Source: Saccharum officinarum
Lineage: Eukaryota; Streptophyta; Magnoliopsida; Poales; Poaceae
Direction of reading: 5' to 3'
Assembly (NCBI GenBank): GCA_020631735.1
Contig: CM036199.1
Span: 16,511,955 to 16,575,954 of the forward strand
DNA length: 64,000 bases
Below the pieces are notes generated by a model. The model did not search any database. It had not been told where the DNA came from and saw nothing but the letters and a program-made list of their open reading frames with translations. A program made the position numbers and the translations under genes. Below, piece by piece: positions 10,934 to 20,995 of the stretch (positions within the stretch are counted from its first letter, which is position 1; each line of letters opens with the position of its first letter).

Positions 10934-11232
10934 GGCTGTTTTTAATTTTTCATGGAATGCAAAATACAAAATGTCAACTACTTTGGAATGATGAAATGCA
11001 AAATGACAAAATTTTAATGAGTGTGTTTAGTTCCATCTAAAATACCAAATTTTTCATATGGTGGGTGAGAGCTTTTTAGTTTTTTGGTTTTTTTTTGGCC
11101 TCTTGAGACCAAAATTCAAAATGGAGAAATGATATCTTTTTGCCAAAAATTTTACATGATATTTAGTTCTATTTTACAAAATGATGAACAAGACCCAAAA
11201 TTTTTTGGGTAAAATGGAGACTAAACGCACCC
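10934..11232. mobile_element. MITE in the BT intron, unit 1
   Basis: Same insertion as 16116-16414 in unit 2, so it predates the duplication. Ends resemble GGCTGTGTTTAGTTTCC and its inverted partner, flanked by TAT. The interior is AT-rich and non-coding. Confidence 0.7.
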
Positions 11233-11514
11233 CATATCTGCTAGACTGATAGTCTGCTATGCATGGACCGATCACATTTTTTTGGTGGTGATTTTCAGAG
11301 GCAGTGCCATGCCGGCCGTTCGTGTCATTATCATGGAAATGATTGAAAGCTAGCCCAGTACGAGCGAACGATTCCTATTCGCCGAGAGGGCATCTCGCCA
11401 ACCAGATTCTTTGCTGGCGATCAATGGCTTCGTACGATCGCCGGACTATTTTGTTTGGACGCTCGTGGAGCCGTGAATGAATCGTGCTGTCGGAGTCGGA
11501 GAGATAGATCGATC

Positions 11515-11785
11515 GGCCTTGTTTGAGAAACATTTCCGCATGTCATATCAAATATTTTAGGCGACGTTGGAAGAGGTTTTTTTAATATTAATTAAAAAAT
11601 TAATTATATAATTGTCTGAAAATCGCGAGATAAATTTATTAAATCTAATTAAATCATTATTAGCATATGTGTTACTGTAATACTTAAGGCTAATCATAAA
11701 CTAGTTAGGTTTAAAAAATTCGTCTCACGGTCTTCCTCTACCATTAATACTCCATGTATATGTTAGGTGAGCACCGAACACAGCC
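11515..11785. mobile_element. Second MITE in the BT intron, unit 1
   Basis: Ends GGCCTTGTTTGAG and, inverted, GGCTGTGTTCGG. The interior, with ATTAGCATATGTGTTACTG and GGTTTAAAAAATTCGTCTC, is typical of a very abundant grass MITE type. The same insertion is at about 16899-17199 in unit 2. No clear target duplication, so boundaries are approximate. Confidence 0.65.
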
Positions 11786-12245
11786 TTACTACTGCGTAAA
11801 ACATCTCACCTGCAGAGCGGCACGCGGCACGTCTGGTCCTGCTCCGGCCGGTCGCAGACGGAGGCGTGGAGGCGGAAGAGCTGCAGCATGCGCTTGCACC
11901 GCGCGCAGCCGCCTGGCGCTACCTTGCGCGCGCACGTCGCGAAGTGCCGCATCAGCAGCCGCAGGCCCTGGCACGTGGCGTCGCCGTCGCCGTCCCCCGC
12001 GCACGTGCCAGCAGGGCCTGCTGACGACGGGGACGGCACGTCGTCGTCGGCGAAGATGCGGTCGAGGGAGCCCATGGCGTGGCCGAGCTGCTGGTAGGCC
12101 TCCTGCGACGCCCGGGTCCGCGCCCACCGCGCGCGCCGGCTGTCCGCGTCCTCCAGCAGCTGGAGGAGCTCGAGCTCCAGCGCCGGGTCGTGGCGCCGCG
12201 CGAAGCGCCACCCGTCGGACGCCTCGACGGCGGCGAAGTCCTTGG

Positions 12246-12250
12246 CGGCC
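12246..12250. other. Duplication junction with CGGCC microhomology
   Basis: The five bases CGGCC are shared by exon 3 of the intact gene (17665-17669) and by the upstream flank preserved at 43938-43942 (reverse strand). Left of it the sequence is BT exon 3. Right of it the sequence is the distal flank. Confidence 0.85.
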
Positions 12251-12880
12251 CAATTTTCTAACTCCGATCGTTGGGCCAAGATCGTTGGGGCAAGATTACT
12301 TGGAACGCAGACATATTACAGAAATTGTATACGATTTTTTGTAAAAGTCAGTACATTTTTACATTACAAGAAAAAAATGGAAACCGATTTTTTTCTCTAT
12401 CCAAAGAAGCCCTAAGTAGGGAAGGAAAATTTTCTTTTGACCCTAGAGTTTGGGGATAGTTCGGTTTTCCTTCTGTATTTATAAAATCAGATTTCTACTT
12501 TTTATTTTACTCAATTTTTTGCTAAAAGAGGTTTAATATTTTGACCCTAGAATTTGAAACCGGTTTAATATTTTTTGCTAAAAGCAGCTCTATCTTATGG
12601 TGACTAACTTGGCACAAATTGGGTCTTCTATGGACTTATTTGGTTTTCATTTGCTAGTAGATGCTCTCATGTATATCGTAATTAGTCTACATGGATGCAT
12701 GATGTGAACTATGTAAAAGTTCAAGTGACTTTGACGACAACACAAATATCATGTAATGATATCTTTAATAAGAAGAAAAGTATCACTTGATCATGTTAGC
12801 GCCACTTGATTCTATCGATGACCGTGTAAGTGCAGAAAAGCATGGACTCTTGTCTGAAGTGTGAATGATATAACTCATAG
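12251..12880. repeat. Distal flank segment at the start of unit 2
   Basis: Non-coding. It matches the reverse complement of 43143 to about 43942, the DNA beside the T2 LTR, but is shorter by internal deletions, including one of over 100 bp near 12500-12600. It connects the duplication junction to the empty T1/T2 target site. Confidence 0.88.
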
Positions 12881-12885
12881 GTATC
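12881..12885. other. Empty target site of the Tat insertion (single GTATC)
   Basis: The reading CTCATAG-GTATC-ACACCAC joins the flank beside the T2 LTR (reverse complement of 43138-43149) to the flank beside the T1 LTR (8476-8487) with GTATC present once. This is the expected pre-insertion sequence for an element with a 5-bp target duplication. Confidence 0.93.
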
Positions 12886-13555
12886 ACACCACAAACACCA
12901 GCAATACAAAAAAGAAAAGAAAAATAAAAACAAAATAATAAATAACGAGAGTATCTAACATCAAGAGTAGTCTCTGTGACATGGCCTTCTACATAGTCCA
13001 ATTGGTCAATATCGACTAATCATAATAGATATCTAGAACATTTGCTAGCGAATAAACAGTAAAAGAAGTACATAGAAGATTCAAATAAATTAATTCTAGG
13101 AATCGTACGATAGAGCATGATTTAGGAAAAATCTGAAACTAGTCTCATAGTTTTTAAGCTAAAATTTTTAATGACTTTTCTAAGATTAAATCATATCTTA
13201 GGATTTTCAATTGCCCATTTTTTAGGGAAAAGATATTTTGATTTTTTTATAAAAAAGTCTAATTTATCCCCTCGCAACTGATTTGACACCACATAGGATG
13301 GTTGATATGACGCTATGTCAGATAAAATCACTTTCCAAAACTTCCTAGTGTGAAAAGCAAACGGTTTTAAATATTTAGTAATGGTAAGATCCAGCTCTAT
13401 AATGAAAGGAGTTTGTCTTAGCAGGCCCTATTAAAGAGCCTGTTGGCATCATATTTTGCCTCTAGCCCTCTTACTGCACGGCAATCCTCTCCCGAGTCTC
13501 GACACTAGCCCACCATTCCCCATCTGTCCTCGCAAGGGCGGCGGGCGGCAATGAG

Positions 13556-14104
13556 TAGAGATGGCAACGGGTATCCGAAACCCGAGTACCCGACGGGTAT
13601 TACCCGATAAAGAGGCGGGTATGAGACGAGTTTTCTACCCGTGGGTACGTTATTGGGCAAAATCCTATACCCATCGGGTATGTCGGGTACGGGTGCGGGT
13701 GTATACTACCCATACCCGCGGGTAAGACATACCCGCAAAAATAACTAGCCAACCTCATTTATTTTAGCGCATATAAGTCATGAATTTGGCCCATTGAGAC
13801 ATCCACTATATTTCTAGTAGATTGCCTTTGTTGTAATGATGCTAATAATGTTTGTTAGCATGTTTGTAACTTGTTGGAAGTTTAGAATGATTTATTTTTA
13901 CATGTGACTATTTGATATTTTTAGGTAATTTTCGGGTATGCTATCGGCTACGGGTTACCCGTCGGGTGAGAATTACCCGGCGGGTACGGGTATGGAACTA
14001 TTTTTTTACCCGCATGCGGGTACGGGTAACCCGATGGGTAAAATTTTGCGGGTGCGGGTACGGGTGGGCACTACCCATCGGGTACGTACCCGTTGCCATC
14101 TTGA
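13556..14104. mobile_element. Non-autonomous hAT-like transposon (549 bp)
   Basis: Flanked by the 8-bp duplication GCAATGAG (13548-13555 and 14105-14112), the length expected for hAT. Its inverted ends are TAGAGATGGCAACGGGTA and TCAAGATGGCAACGGGTA. Both end regions are crowded with CGGGTA/TACCCG hexamers, likely transposase-binding subterminal repeats. The middle is AT-rich with no transposase, so it would need a partner for mobility. Unit 1 has a scar at the matching place. Confidence 0.92.
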
Positions 14105-14404
14105 GCAATGAGCAAAGTGGGAACAGAGCGACTACCGCCCGGATGCCAGGACACAACATTCGTTCGGACACGGTTCCCGTGCCCGAGCCCGACACACGCC
14201 CTGCCGAAGGCAGCAACCATTTGGACCAACCTTCCCGTGCATGCGCCCGACACACGCAGAATGGAGGCCCGCATTCCATCCCACCCAATGCGTTGTGCCT
14301 GCGCCCATCCCGACCGATCTGCCACGGCATCCCCTCCACGTCACTTTCGTGTCCGCGACCTCCATCTTCACCACACCAGGAAGTCGCAGCAACTGTACCA
14401 CCAA

Positions 14405-14845
14405 GAGGTTAGGCTTTCTCCACACCTATATTCAGATCTACTTTTGCAACACTTAGATAAAATAATTGCAACATACGTCTGAAATAAATAAAACATTCAG
14501 AGCATACACTTGCAACATGTCATTTGCAACATATGCAACAACGAGATAAAACACTTGCAACATATGTCTGAAAACAGATAAAACACTTTAAACATGCTCT
14601 TGAACACATGCGTGTATAGCCATAGCAACATATGTAAGAGCTAGATCTACTTTTGCAACATCCAGATAAAAAACTTGCACCATAAGTCTGAAAACATTTG
14701 AAACATACGCTTGAAACATACGTATAGCCATAGCAACATATGCAACATATAGATGAAACACTTGAAACATACATCTCAAACAACTGAATCTGAAACAACT
14801 GAAACACTTGAAACATAGGCTTGCAACATGTCCGAAAACGCCTGA
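14405..14845. repeat. Degenerate TGTTGCAA-type repeat array, unit 2
   Basis: Counterpart of 9485-9925 with scattered substitutions; its GC-rich arm continues to about 15190. Present in both units, so older than the duplication. Confidence 0.65.
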
Positions 14846-15503
14846 AACACATTGTCACCGAAGGTCAAGGCTTACCTAGTGAGGAACTGCGGTAGCGCAG
14901 GCCTCCCCTCCTGGCGACGGTGTGTGGTGGATGGGGGCGTAGGCGCGGTCCTCCTTGCCCCCTCTTCCATGACGGGCGAGGTGGATGAGGGCACGGGCGG
15001 CCTCCTCTTCCACGACGGACAAGGCAGATGAGGGCACGAGCAGGAGCGACCAAGGGCGCGCGGAGCAGCCGGGCGGGCGAGGCACAGGGCACATGGACCC
15101 ATTGCGTGGGGCGAGGCGTGCGGAGCAGCGGCCCGGGTGGGGCGTGCCGAGTAGGCGCGGGCAACACGGGCGGTCCATTGGACGGGATCGAAGTGGGAAA
15201 ATACATGGTGACAACTGACACGGGAAAAACAGACATGGTGAATCTGCATCCGGCGTCCCTAGTGAACCTCCTTTTCAGGAAGAGAAAACGTTTACCAAAA
15301 TGATCCACAAAATTTATTGAAGGAACATATTTGCTTCTGATCTGAATTCTGATACACAAGTTCAAGTTGAGTGCATAATGTACATGGACTACAACAGCAC
15401 TATATTCTCTTTATATCTCTCTAAAAATAAGCACTAAATCTATCCGACATGGAACTATATATATCGACCCGCCTACAATTTGTCTCAGACATACCCCATC
15501 TAT

Positions 15504-15767
15504 GCCCTTGTTTAGTTCCCCCAATTCTCCCCAAATTTCACTATGCAAAAAGAAGATTCTCTGTCACATCAAAATGTCGGCAAATACATGTAGTACTAAA
15601 TGTTGATGAAATCAAAAACTGATTGCACAGTTTTGTTGTACTTTGCGAGATGAACATTTTAAGCCTAGTTAGTTAAAATTTGGATAATTTTTACCAAATA
15701 CAAACGAAATGCTACAGGAATTTTGATACAGTGTTTTTCTCCCCAATTCACCGAACTAAACGAGGCC
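15504..15767. mobile_element. Tourist-like MITE (264 bp), unit 2 only
   Basis: Inverted ends GCCCTTGTTTAGTTCCCCC and GGCCTCGTTTAGTTCGGTG, flanked by TAT on each side (15501-15503, 15768-15770). The interior, with TTTGTTGTACTTTGCGAG and CCTAGTTAGTTAAAATTTGG, is typical of abundant grass MITEs. It lies about 110 bp downstream of the BT stop codon, in the probable 3' UTR. Confidence 0.78.
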
Positions 15768-15878
15768 TATGTGAGATTGCATTTTGCCGCAGTCCAACAG
15801 CGAAAAATAATTGCAGAAGGATTACAGGCTACAGCAAAACCATGCATGCATCCCAGGCGGGAAGTGTGTCTGTTCATC

Positions 15879-18302
15879 TCAGTTTCGCGCCCATTTACTG
15901 CAGGTGCTGTACTTCGCCCATGACATGGCCACGACCTCTGGCACCTCCCTGTCGGCCAAGCCGGCCATCGCTCTAGCCCTCGTCACCTTCTTCACCAGGA
16001 GCCGCCATGTCTTGTCCGCCTTCTCAGCCTGCATCTTCGCCGTGAAATGGCTGCGCAAAATTAAAAAAACCAAGTCAGAATGCATGAGACAGAAAATCAG
16101 CTCTAATGCAAGTATGGCTGTGTTTAGTTTCCCATGAAATGCAAAATGCAAATGTCAACTACTTTGGAACGATGAAATATAAAATGCTAAAATTTTCACG
16201 AGTGTGTTTAGTTCTATCTAAAATGCTAAATTTTTCATGTGGTGGGTGAGAGTTTTTTTTGGCTTTTTGGTTTTTTTATCTCTTCAGACCAAAATTCAAA
16301 ATGGAGAAATGATATCTTTTTGTCAAAAATTTTACATGATATTTAGTTCTATTTTACAAAATAATGAACCAAGACCTAAATTTTTTTTGGGTAAAATGGA
16401 GACTAAACGCACCCTATATCTGCTAGACTGATAGTCTGCTATGCATGGACCGATCACATTTTTTTGGTGGTGATTTTCAGAGGCAGTGCCATGCCGGCCG
16501 TTCGTGTCATTATCATGGAAATGATTGAAAGCTAGCCCAGTACGAGCGAACGATTCCTATTCGCCGAGAGGGCATCTCACCAACCAGATTCTTTGCTGGC
16601 GATCAATGGCTTCGTACGATCGCCGGACTATTTTGTTTGGACGCTCATGGAGCCGTGAATGAAAAGAAAATCTGGAGCACAGATATTTCCCGATCGTGCT
16701 GTCGGAGTCGGAGAGATAGATAGATCCAGGGGCGGATCCAAAGGGGGCTGGGGGGCTCCAGCCCCCCTAATGGCTCGATTTCAAGCCTAATCACTGTAGC
16801 AAAAGCGTGATTTCACCATTAAATCTTCGTGCAAATCAACATCACCATTGTTTTAGCCCCCCCTTATCCCACATCGTGCATCCGCCACTGGATAGATCGG
16901 CCTTGTTTGAGAAACATTTCCGGATGTCATATCAAATATTTTAGGCGATGCTGGAAGGGTTTTTAATATTAATTAAAAAACTAATTACATCTTCGTCTGA
17001 AAATCGCGAGACAAATTTATTAAATCTAATTAAACCATTATTAGCATATGTGTTACTGTAACACTTAAGGCTAATTATAAACCAGTTAGACTTAAAAAAT
17101 TCGTCTCGTGGTCTTCGTCTACCATTAATATTCCATGTATATGTTTAAATATTCAACATGATGGAGTAAAAAAAATTTAGGTGTGCACCGAACACAGCTT
17201 ACTACTGCGTAAAACATCTCACCTGCAGAGCGGCACGCGGCACGTCTGGTCCTGCTCCGGCCGGTCGCAGACGGAGGCGTGGAGGCGGAAGAGCTGCAGC
17301 ATGCGCTTGCACCGCGCGCAGCCGCCCGGCGCTACCTTGCGCGCGCACGTCGCGAAGTGCCGCATCAGCAGCCGCAGGCCCTGGCACGTGGCGTCGCCGT
17401 CGCCGTCGCCGTCCCCCGCGCACGTGCCAGCAGGACCTGCTGACGACGGGGACGGCACGTCGTCGTCGGCGAAGATGCGGTCGAGGGAGCCCATGGCGTG
17501 GCCGAGCTGCCGGTAGGCCTCCTGCGACGCCCGGGCCCGCGCCCACCGCGCGCGCCGGCTGTCTGCGTCCTCCAGCAGCTGGAGGAGCTCGAGCTCCAGC
17601 GCCGGGTCGTGGCGCCGCGCGAAGCGCCACCCGTCGGACGCCTCGACGGCGGCGAAGTCCTTGGCGGCCAGGCGCGCGCACCGCGTGTACAGCCGCGGCG
17701 CGTCGCAGAGCCTTGCCAGCTTGAGCATGTCCACGGCGCGGTCCGCGGTGAGCCGCGCCGACACGGCGGCCTCGGCGGCGCGCTTCAGCCACCCGACGCG
17801 GTACGCGTGCGCCAGCGCCAGCAGCTGCGGGCCGTGCGCGGCCACCAGCTCCTCCATTCCAGGCGCCACCCTGCGAGCGCGCATTGCGACGGCTGCGTCA
17901 GACTTTGATTTCCCTCTCTCGCTGGTGGAGAACCGAGATTCGTTCGTTGACATTACCTGGACGAGTAGAGGAGGTGGAGGAAGGCGAGGACGGCGTCGGA
18001 GTGGACGCCGAGGACGGCGACGGTGCAGTCGGCGGCGGCGCCCCACCCGCGGCGCGCCTTGTCGATCATCGTCTCCAGCACCGGCGACGCCGAGGCCTGG
18101 AATTTGAAACAACGACCGCGATCAGCAACCACGAACGGCGATCGAGTCGACCGGAACTAACCGAGGCAGAAGAAGGGGGAAAGACGAAGCGTCTTACAAG
18201 AACGTAGGAGTGCGCGGCGATGGTCTGGCCGTCGGACGTGACGATCCGCACGTCGGCCGCCGACGCCCGGAGCGCGTCGAGATCCGCGTACAACACCGCC
18301 AT
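15879..18302 (-). CDS. BTB/POZ and TAZ domain-containing protein (BT family), complete
   Basis: Four exons with GT-AG introns: 18302-18198, 18096-17957, 17870-17223 and 16050-15879, giving 354 residues. BT proteins are scaffolds that bind CUL3 and transcriptional regulators through BTB and TAZ modules and act in nitrate, hormone and calcium responses. The BTB domain spans exons 1-2 and early exon 3 (VRIVTSDGQTIAAHSYVL, then ETMIDKARRGWG). Helices of exon 3 follow, then an Asp-Gly repeat. The TAZ zinc finger has MRHFATCARK, CARCKRM and DQTCRVPLC. Exon 4 adds a basic C-terminal tail where family members bind calmodulin. The ATG at 18302 is preferred because the frame upstream offers only GTG. 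Length agrees with the family (about 350-370). Intron 3 holds three MITEs. A truncated duplicate lies at 10696-12250. Confidence 0.93.
16116..16414. mobile_element. MITE in BT intron 3, unit 2
   Basis: 299 bp between TAT duplications (16113-16115, 16415-16417). Ends are GGCTGTGTTTAGTTTCCCAT and, inverted, GGGTGCGTTTAGTCTCCATT. Shared with unit 1. Confidence 0.75.
16727..16890. mobile_element. Small hAT-like MITE (164 bp) in BT intron 3, unit 2 only
   Basis: Ends CAGGGGCGGATCCA and, inverted, CAGTGGCGGATGCA. The 8-bp duplication GATAGATC lies at 16719-16726 and 16891-16898. Unit 1 carries the uninterrupted site (11505-11516) with one substitution, so this insertion probably followed the duplication. 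Confidence 0.88.
16899..17199. mobile_element. Second shared MITE in BT intron 3, unit 2
   Basis: Counterpart of 11515-11785, directly beside the 164-bp hAT MITE. Contains an extra AAATATTCAACATGATGGAG stretch near 17144-17165 that unit 1 lacks. Boundaries approximate. Confidence 0.6.
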
Positions 18303-18501
18303 GGATCTCCCTTCTGGCTTCTCCTGATGCCTCCGAATCTCCCCCTCCACCGAATTAATCGAGGCAGCAGGGGTGTAGGCTACAACGAACCTCGGAATGT
18401 GATCTGAACTAACCTAACGAGCTGGTGCAAGAATGGATCTCCCAGCGTTGTTGGAACAGAAGGGGATTGCGGGAATGGAGCAGCTCAAAAGCTGAGCGAC
18501 A

Positions 18502-18511
18502 GCTATATAGA
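18502..18511 (-). promoter_or_regulatory. TATA box of the BT gene
   Basis: The minus strand reads CTATATAGCT about 200 bp upstream of the ATG at 18302, which fits a 5' UTR of roughly 170 bp. No other TATA-like sequence lies between it and the start codon. Confidence 0.7.
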
Positions 18512-18519
18512 GGACCGCG

Positions 18520-20230
18520 GGTGGGGGGAGATATCTGCAGAAGATACAGCTATACGCCAGACGCGGGTTGCAACGAGAAGGCAGGCGATTTGGGGAGCAG
18601 CCTGCCCGTGTGGAGACGCGTCGGTGACAATTCCCGCTCCCGCTCCCGGGACTAGGATCCGAGTCAGCAGGCCGACGGCGGGTAAGGACGCGGCTGATCC
18701 CGCCGGCAGAGGCTTCGAGGGAGTGGACGGGGACGACACGTCAGCGCAAGCGCAGGCCACTAGCTCGGCGACGGAGATTTGATTCGGAGTTGTTGGTTCT
18801 TTTGGGCTTTTGGCACGGGTGTCGCTGACTCGGCAACGCGCGTTAATAATCACCTGCGCTGGATGCATATCCAGACGAGGAGTACTACTATAAACTAATT
18901 TCGGCTGTGTTTAGTTTCTAAAATTGGGAGCGTCAAATTTACTGTAACGCTACTGTAGCATTTTTGTTTGTATTTGGTAATAATTGTTCAACCGTTGATT
19001 AATTAGGCTCAAAACGTTCGTCCTTCCTATAATTCATAAAAAAACCAGAGTTGAATCTGATAAAGTTATTCGGCTGATGGTTTTGTGGCTAATAAGGTTT
19101 TCGTTGTTGTTTTGTTATGAGAGAAAACACTATACCATAACTCATAAGCCGGGCTGATGAGTTCAAACGAACATGATGAAAAGCTCTACCAAACAAAATC
19201 TAAGTGTCATCATCTTTATCATATAATATAGTTTAATATATTACAATTCACTTTGGTCCCTTCGAAATGTGCATCCTAAAAACATGTTTAGATTGGTGAT
19301 CCTTTCTCTTTCAAAACTATTAATCGTGTGGATCGCAACTGATGGGTGAAGTTTCACCTACTTCATTCATCCTTTTTATCTATATTTCTCACTTTTCAAA
19401 AAACCAAACATATTTAACTTTGTTTGACTAAAATATATAAGAAAATATTAATGTTTATGATACATATAGATCGCTGCATTTATTTTCATAATAAATTTAA
19501 TAAAACTCAAACTAGTTTAAATGGCACAAACTTCATAGTTGTATTCCTATCTAGACGGACGATACAGAGGATTAGATAAATCGTACGAGATATTGGCTAT
19601 TTGTCTCTAGCCAATCACGGAGACGAAACAGATAGGCACGGTAGGCTATCAGTTTCAGCGGGCACATACTCCATATATTGCGAAAAGCGAATGGAAAACC
19701 AACCTCGCATCGGTCGGCTGGGCGGGCCCTAGGTGATGACTGAGGCTCTCTCGCCTCACTGGTCGGGAAAACCGACGGCTGAGGCTCGCTCGCGCGGTTC
19801 AGCGTCCCATTTACCGTCCACGTCGCCATCGGACCATGGAGGCTGCTTGGAAGCTTGTAAGGCGTTGTTGGCGTCTGGGTGGAGAATTGAAGATCGGTAA
19901 TGCTCTCCTGACGCAGCGCTTCTCAATCTAAGCCGCTCGCTCTCGCTCGTCATGCCTCCTGACCGTGACGCTCGCTCCTGTCCGTGCCCATGATGCAGCG
20001 CCCTGACTGCGACGCTCACTCGTGCAGGCAACGCCCAATCCCCTTCCTCTGCAGTCTTTCTCTAGCGCAAGGGCGCCGTGCCACGGGAATCGCACCCGCT
20101 CGCCCGCCTGCTGCGGCCTTCTCTAGCATGGGGGGTCGCTCGCTGCGGGCACGGTACCCGCTCACCCGCTGCACCCTCCCTCACTCCGCGTCGGCATCGA
20201 TCTCCGCGAGATGACTAGCCTCAATTCGTC
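18520..20230. other. BT upstream region and intergenic DNA
   Basis: GC-rich to about 18880, then AT-rich with MITE-like remnants near 18900-19190 (GGCTGTGTTTAGTTTCTAAA and, inverted, GTTCGTTTGAACTCATCAGC). No further gene is visible; small GC-rich frames near 19570-20215 have no recognisable protein features. Confidence 0.6.
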
Positions 20231-20241
20231 CAAGCAATAAG

Positions 20242-20465
20242 GTGACATTGCACAGAAAGCGTATGTTGCAAGCGTACGTTTCAAATGTGTTCAGATGTTT
20301 CAGAGGTATGTTGCAAGTGTTTTATATCGATGTTGTAAAAATAGATCGGGATGTGACACATGTTAAAATGGCTATATATATATATATTTCAAGTGTATGT
20401 TCCAAATGTTTCAGATGTATGTTACAAGTGTTTTATTTGAAAGTTGTAAAAGTAGATCTGGATGT

Positions 20466-20517
<52 letters not shown>

Positions 20518-20995
20518 TTTAGGTGTTTTCATATTTATGTTGTAAGTGTTTCATCTGTATGTTTGCATATATTCGCAATGGCTACACACACGTTTTCAAG
20601 TTTTTTTTATGTTTTTGCAAGTGTTTCAGACGTATGTTGCAAGTGCTTTAACTGTTTCGAACGTATGTTGCAGTGTTTTTATCTGGATGTTGCAAAAGTA
20701 GATCAGACGTTGCACATGTTGGCATGTTGCAATGAAAACCACCTGCAGCTGCTAGGGCGCCACCATGGGTCACCTGAGGCCGGCAAACACATCCACGGCA
20801 CAACATCCACACGGCGGGGTAGGTTACTGGGATCCACGTGGGTTTCTACGTGGGGCGTGGTGGTCAAGCAAAATAGCAGCGCGTGGTCCACGTGGTTGTT
20901 CGCGTAAAAACAAACGGCGTGGGCTTATTTTCGCGTGTGGCACGCCCTCTCGGGCAAAGGACAAAGGCGCCTGATATTTTGGACGGCTCCAGACG
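20242..20995. repeat. TGTTGCAA-type degenerate repeat element, third copy
   Basis: Units such as GTATGTTGCAAGTGTTTCA run in the opposite orientation to 9485 and 14405. A GC-rich arm follows from about 20740 to 20995. The element family is not identified. Confidence 0.55.
20468..20514. repeat. (TA)n microsatellite
   Basis: An uninterrupted AT dinucleotide run of about 46 bases inside the degenerate repeat element. Confidence 0.95.

Larger units (their letters stand above)
8476..12250. repeat. Tandem duplication, unit 1 (interrupted on its left by T1)
   Basis: This segment is repeated at 12881-17669 in the same orientation with only a few percent difference. It holds the 3' flank, last exon, last intron and part of exon 3 of the BTB/TAZ gene, and ends inside exon 3. 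Compared with unit 2 it lacks elements of 549, 264 and 164 bp and about 30 bp near 11480. It has 24 extra bases near 10250. Confidence 0.93.
10696..12250 (-). pseudogene. 5'-truncated duplicate of the BTB/POZ-TAZ gene
   Basis: Exon 4 (10696-10867, 172 nt) shows no difference that I can see from exon 4 of the complete gene. The last intron (10868-11809) keeps its GT donor and AG acceptor. Exon 3 is present only from 11810 to 12250, where it breaks off at the duplication junction. Exons 1 and 2, most of the BTB domain and the promoter are missing, but the TAZ region is complete. The reading frame runs a few codons across the junction without an ATG. Exon 3 differs from the full gene by a 6-bp repeat length change (one Asp-Gly pair fewer) and a few substitutions. 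Confidence 0.92.
12881..17669. repeat. Tandem duplication, unit 2
   Basis: Direct repeat of 8476-12250. It contains the distal half of the intact BT gene and is continuous with the rest of that gene. It is longer than unit 1 mainly because of three DNA transposons (13556-14104, 15504-15767, 16727-16890). Confidence 0.93.

Noticed and set aside
12246..12279. Fusion protein across the duplication junction
   Set aside because: The frame is open into the flank but begins with TTG and has no promoter or ATG.
18303..18350. Upstream extension of the BT start to 18350
   Set aside because: The codon there is GTG. The ATG at 18302 starts the conserved BTB sequence.
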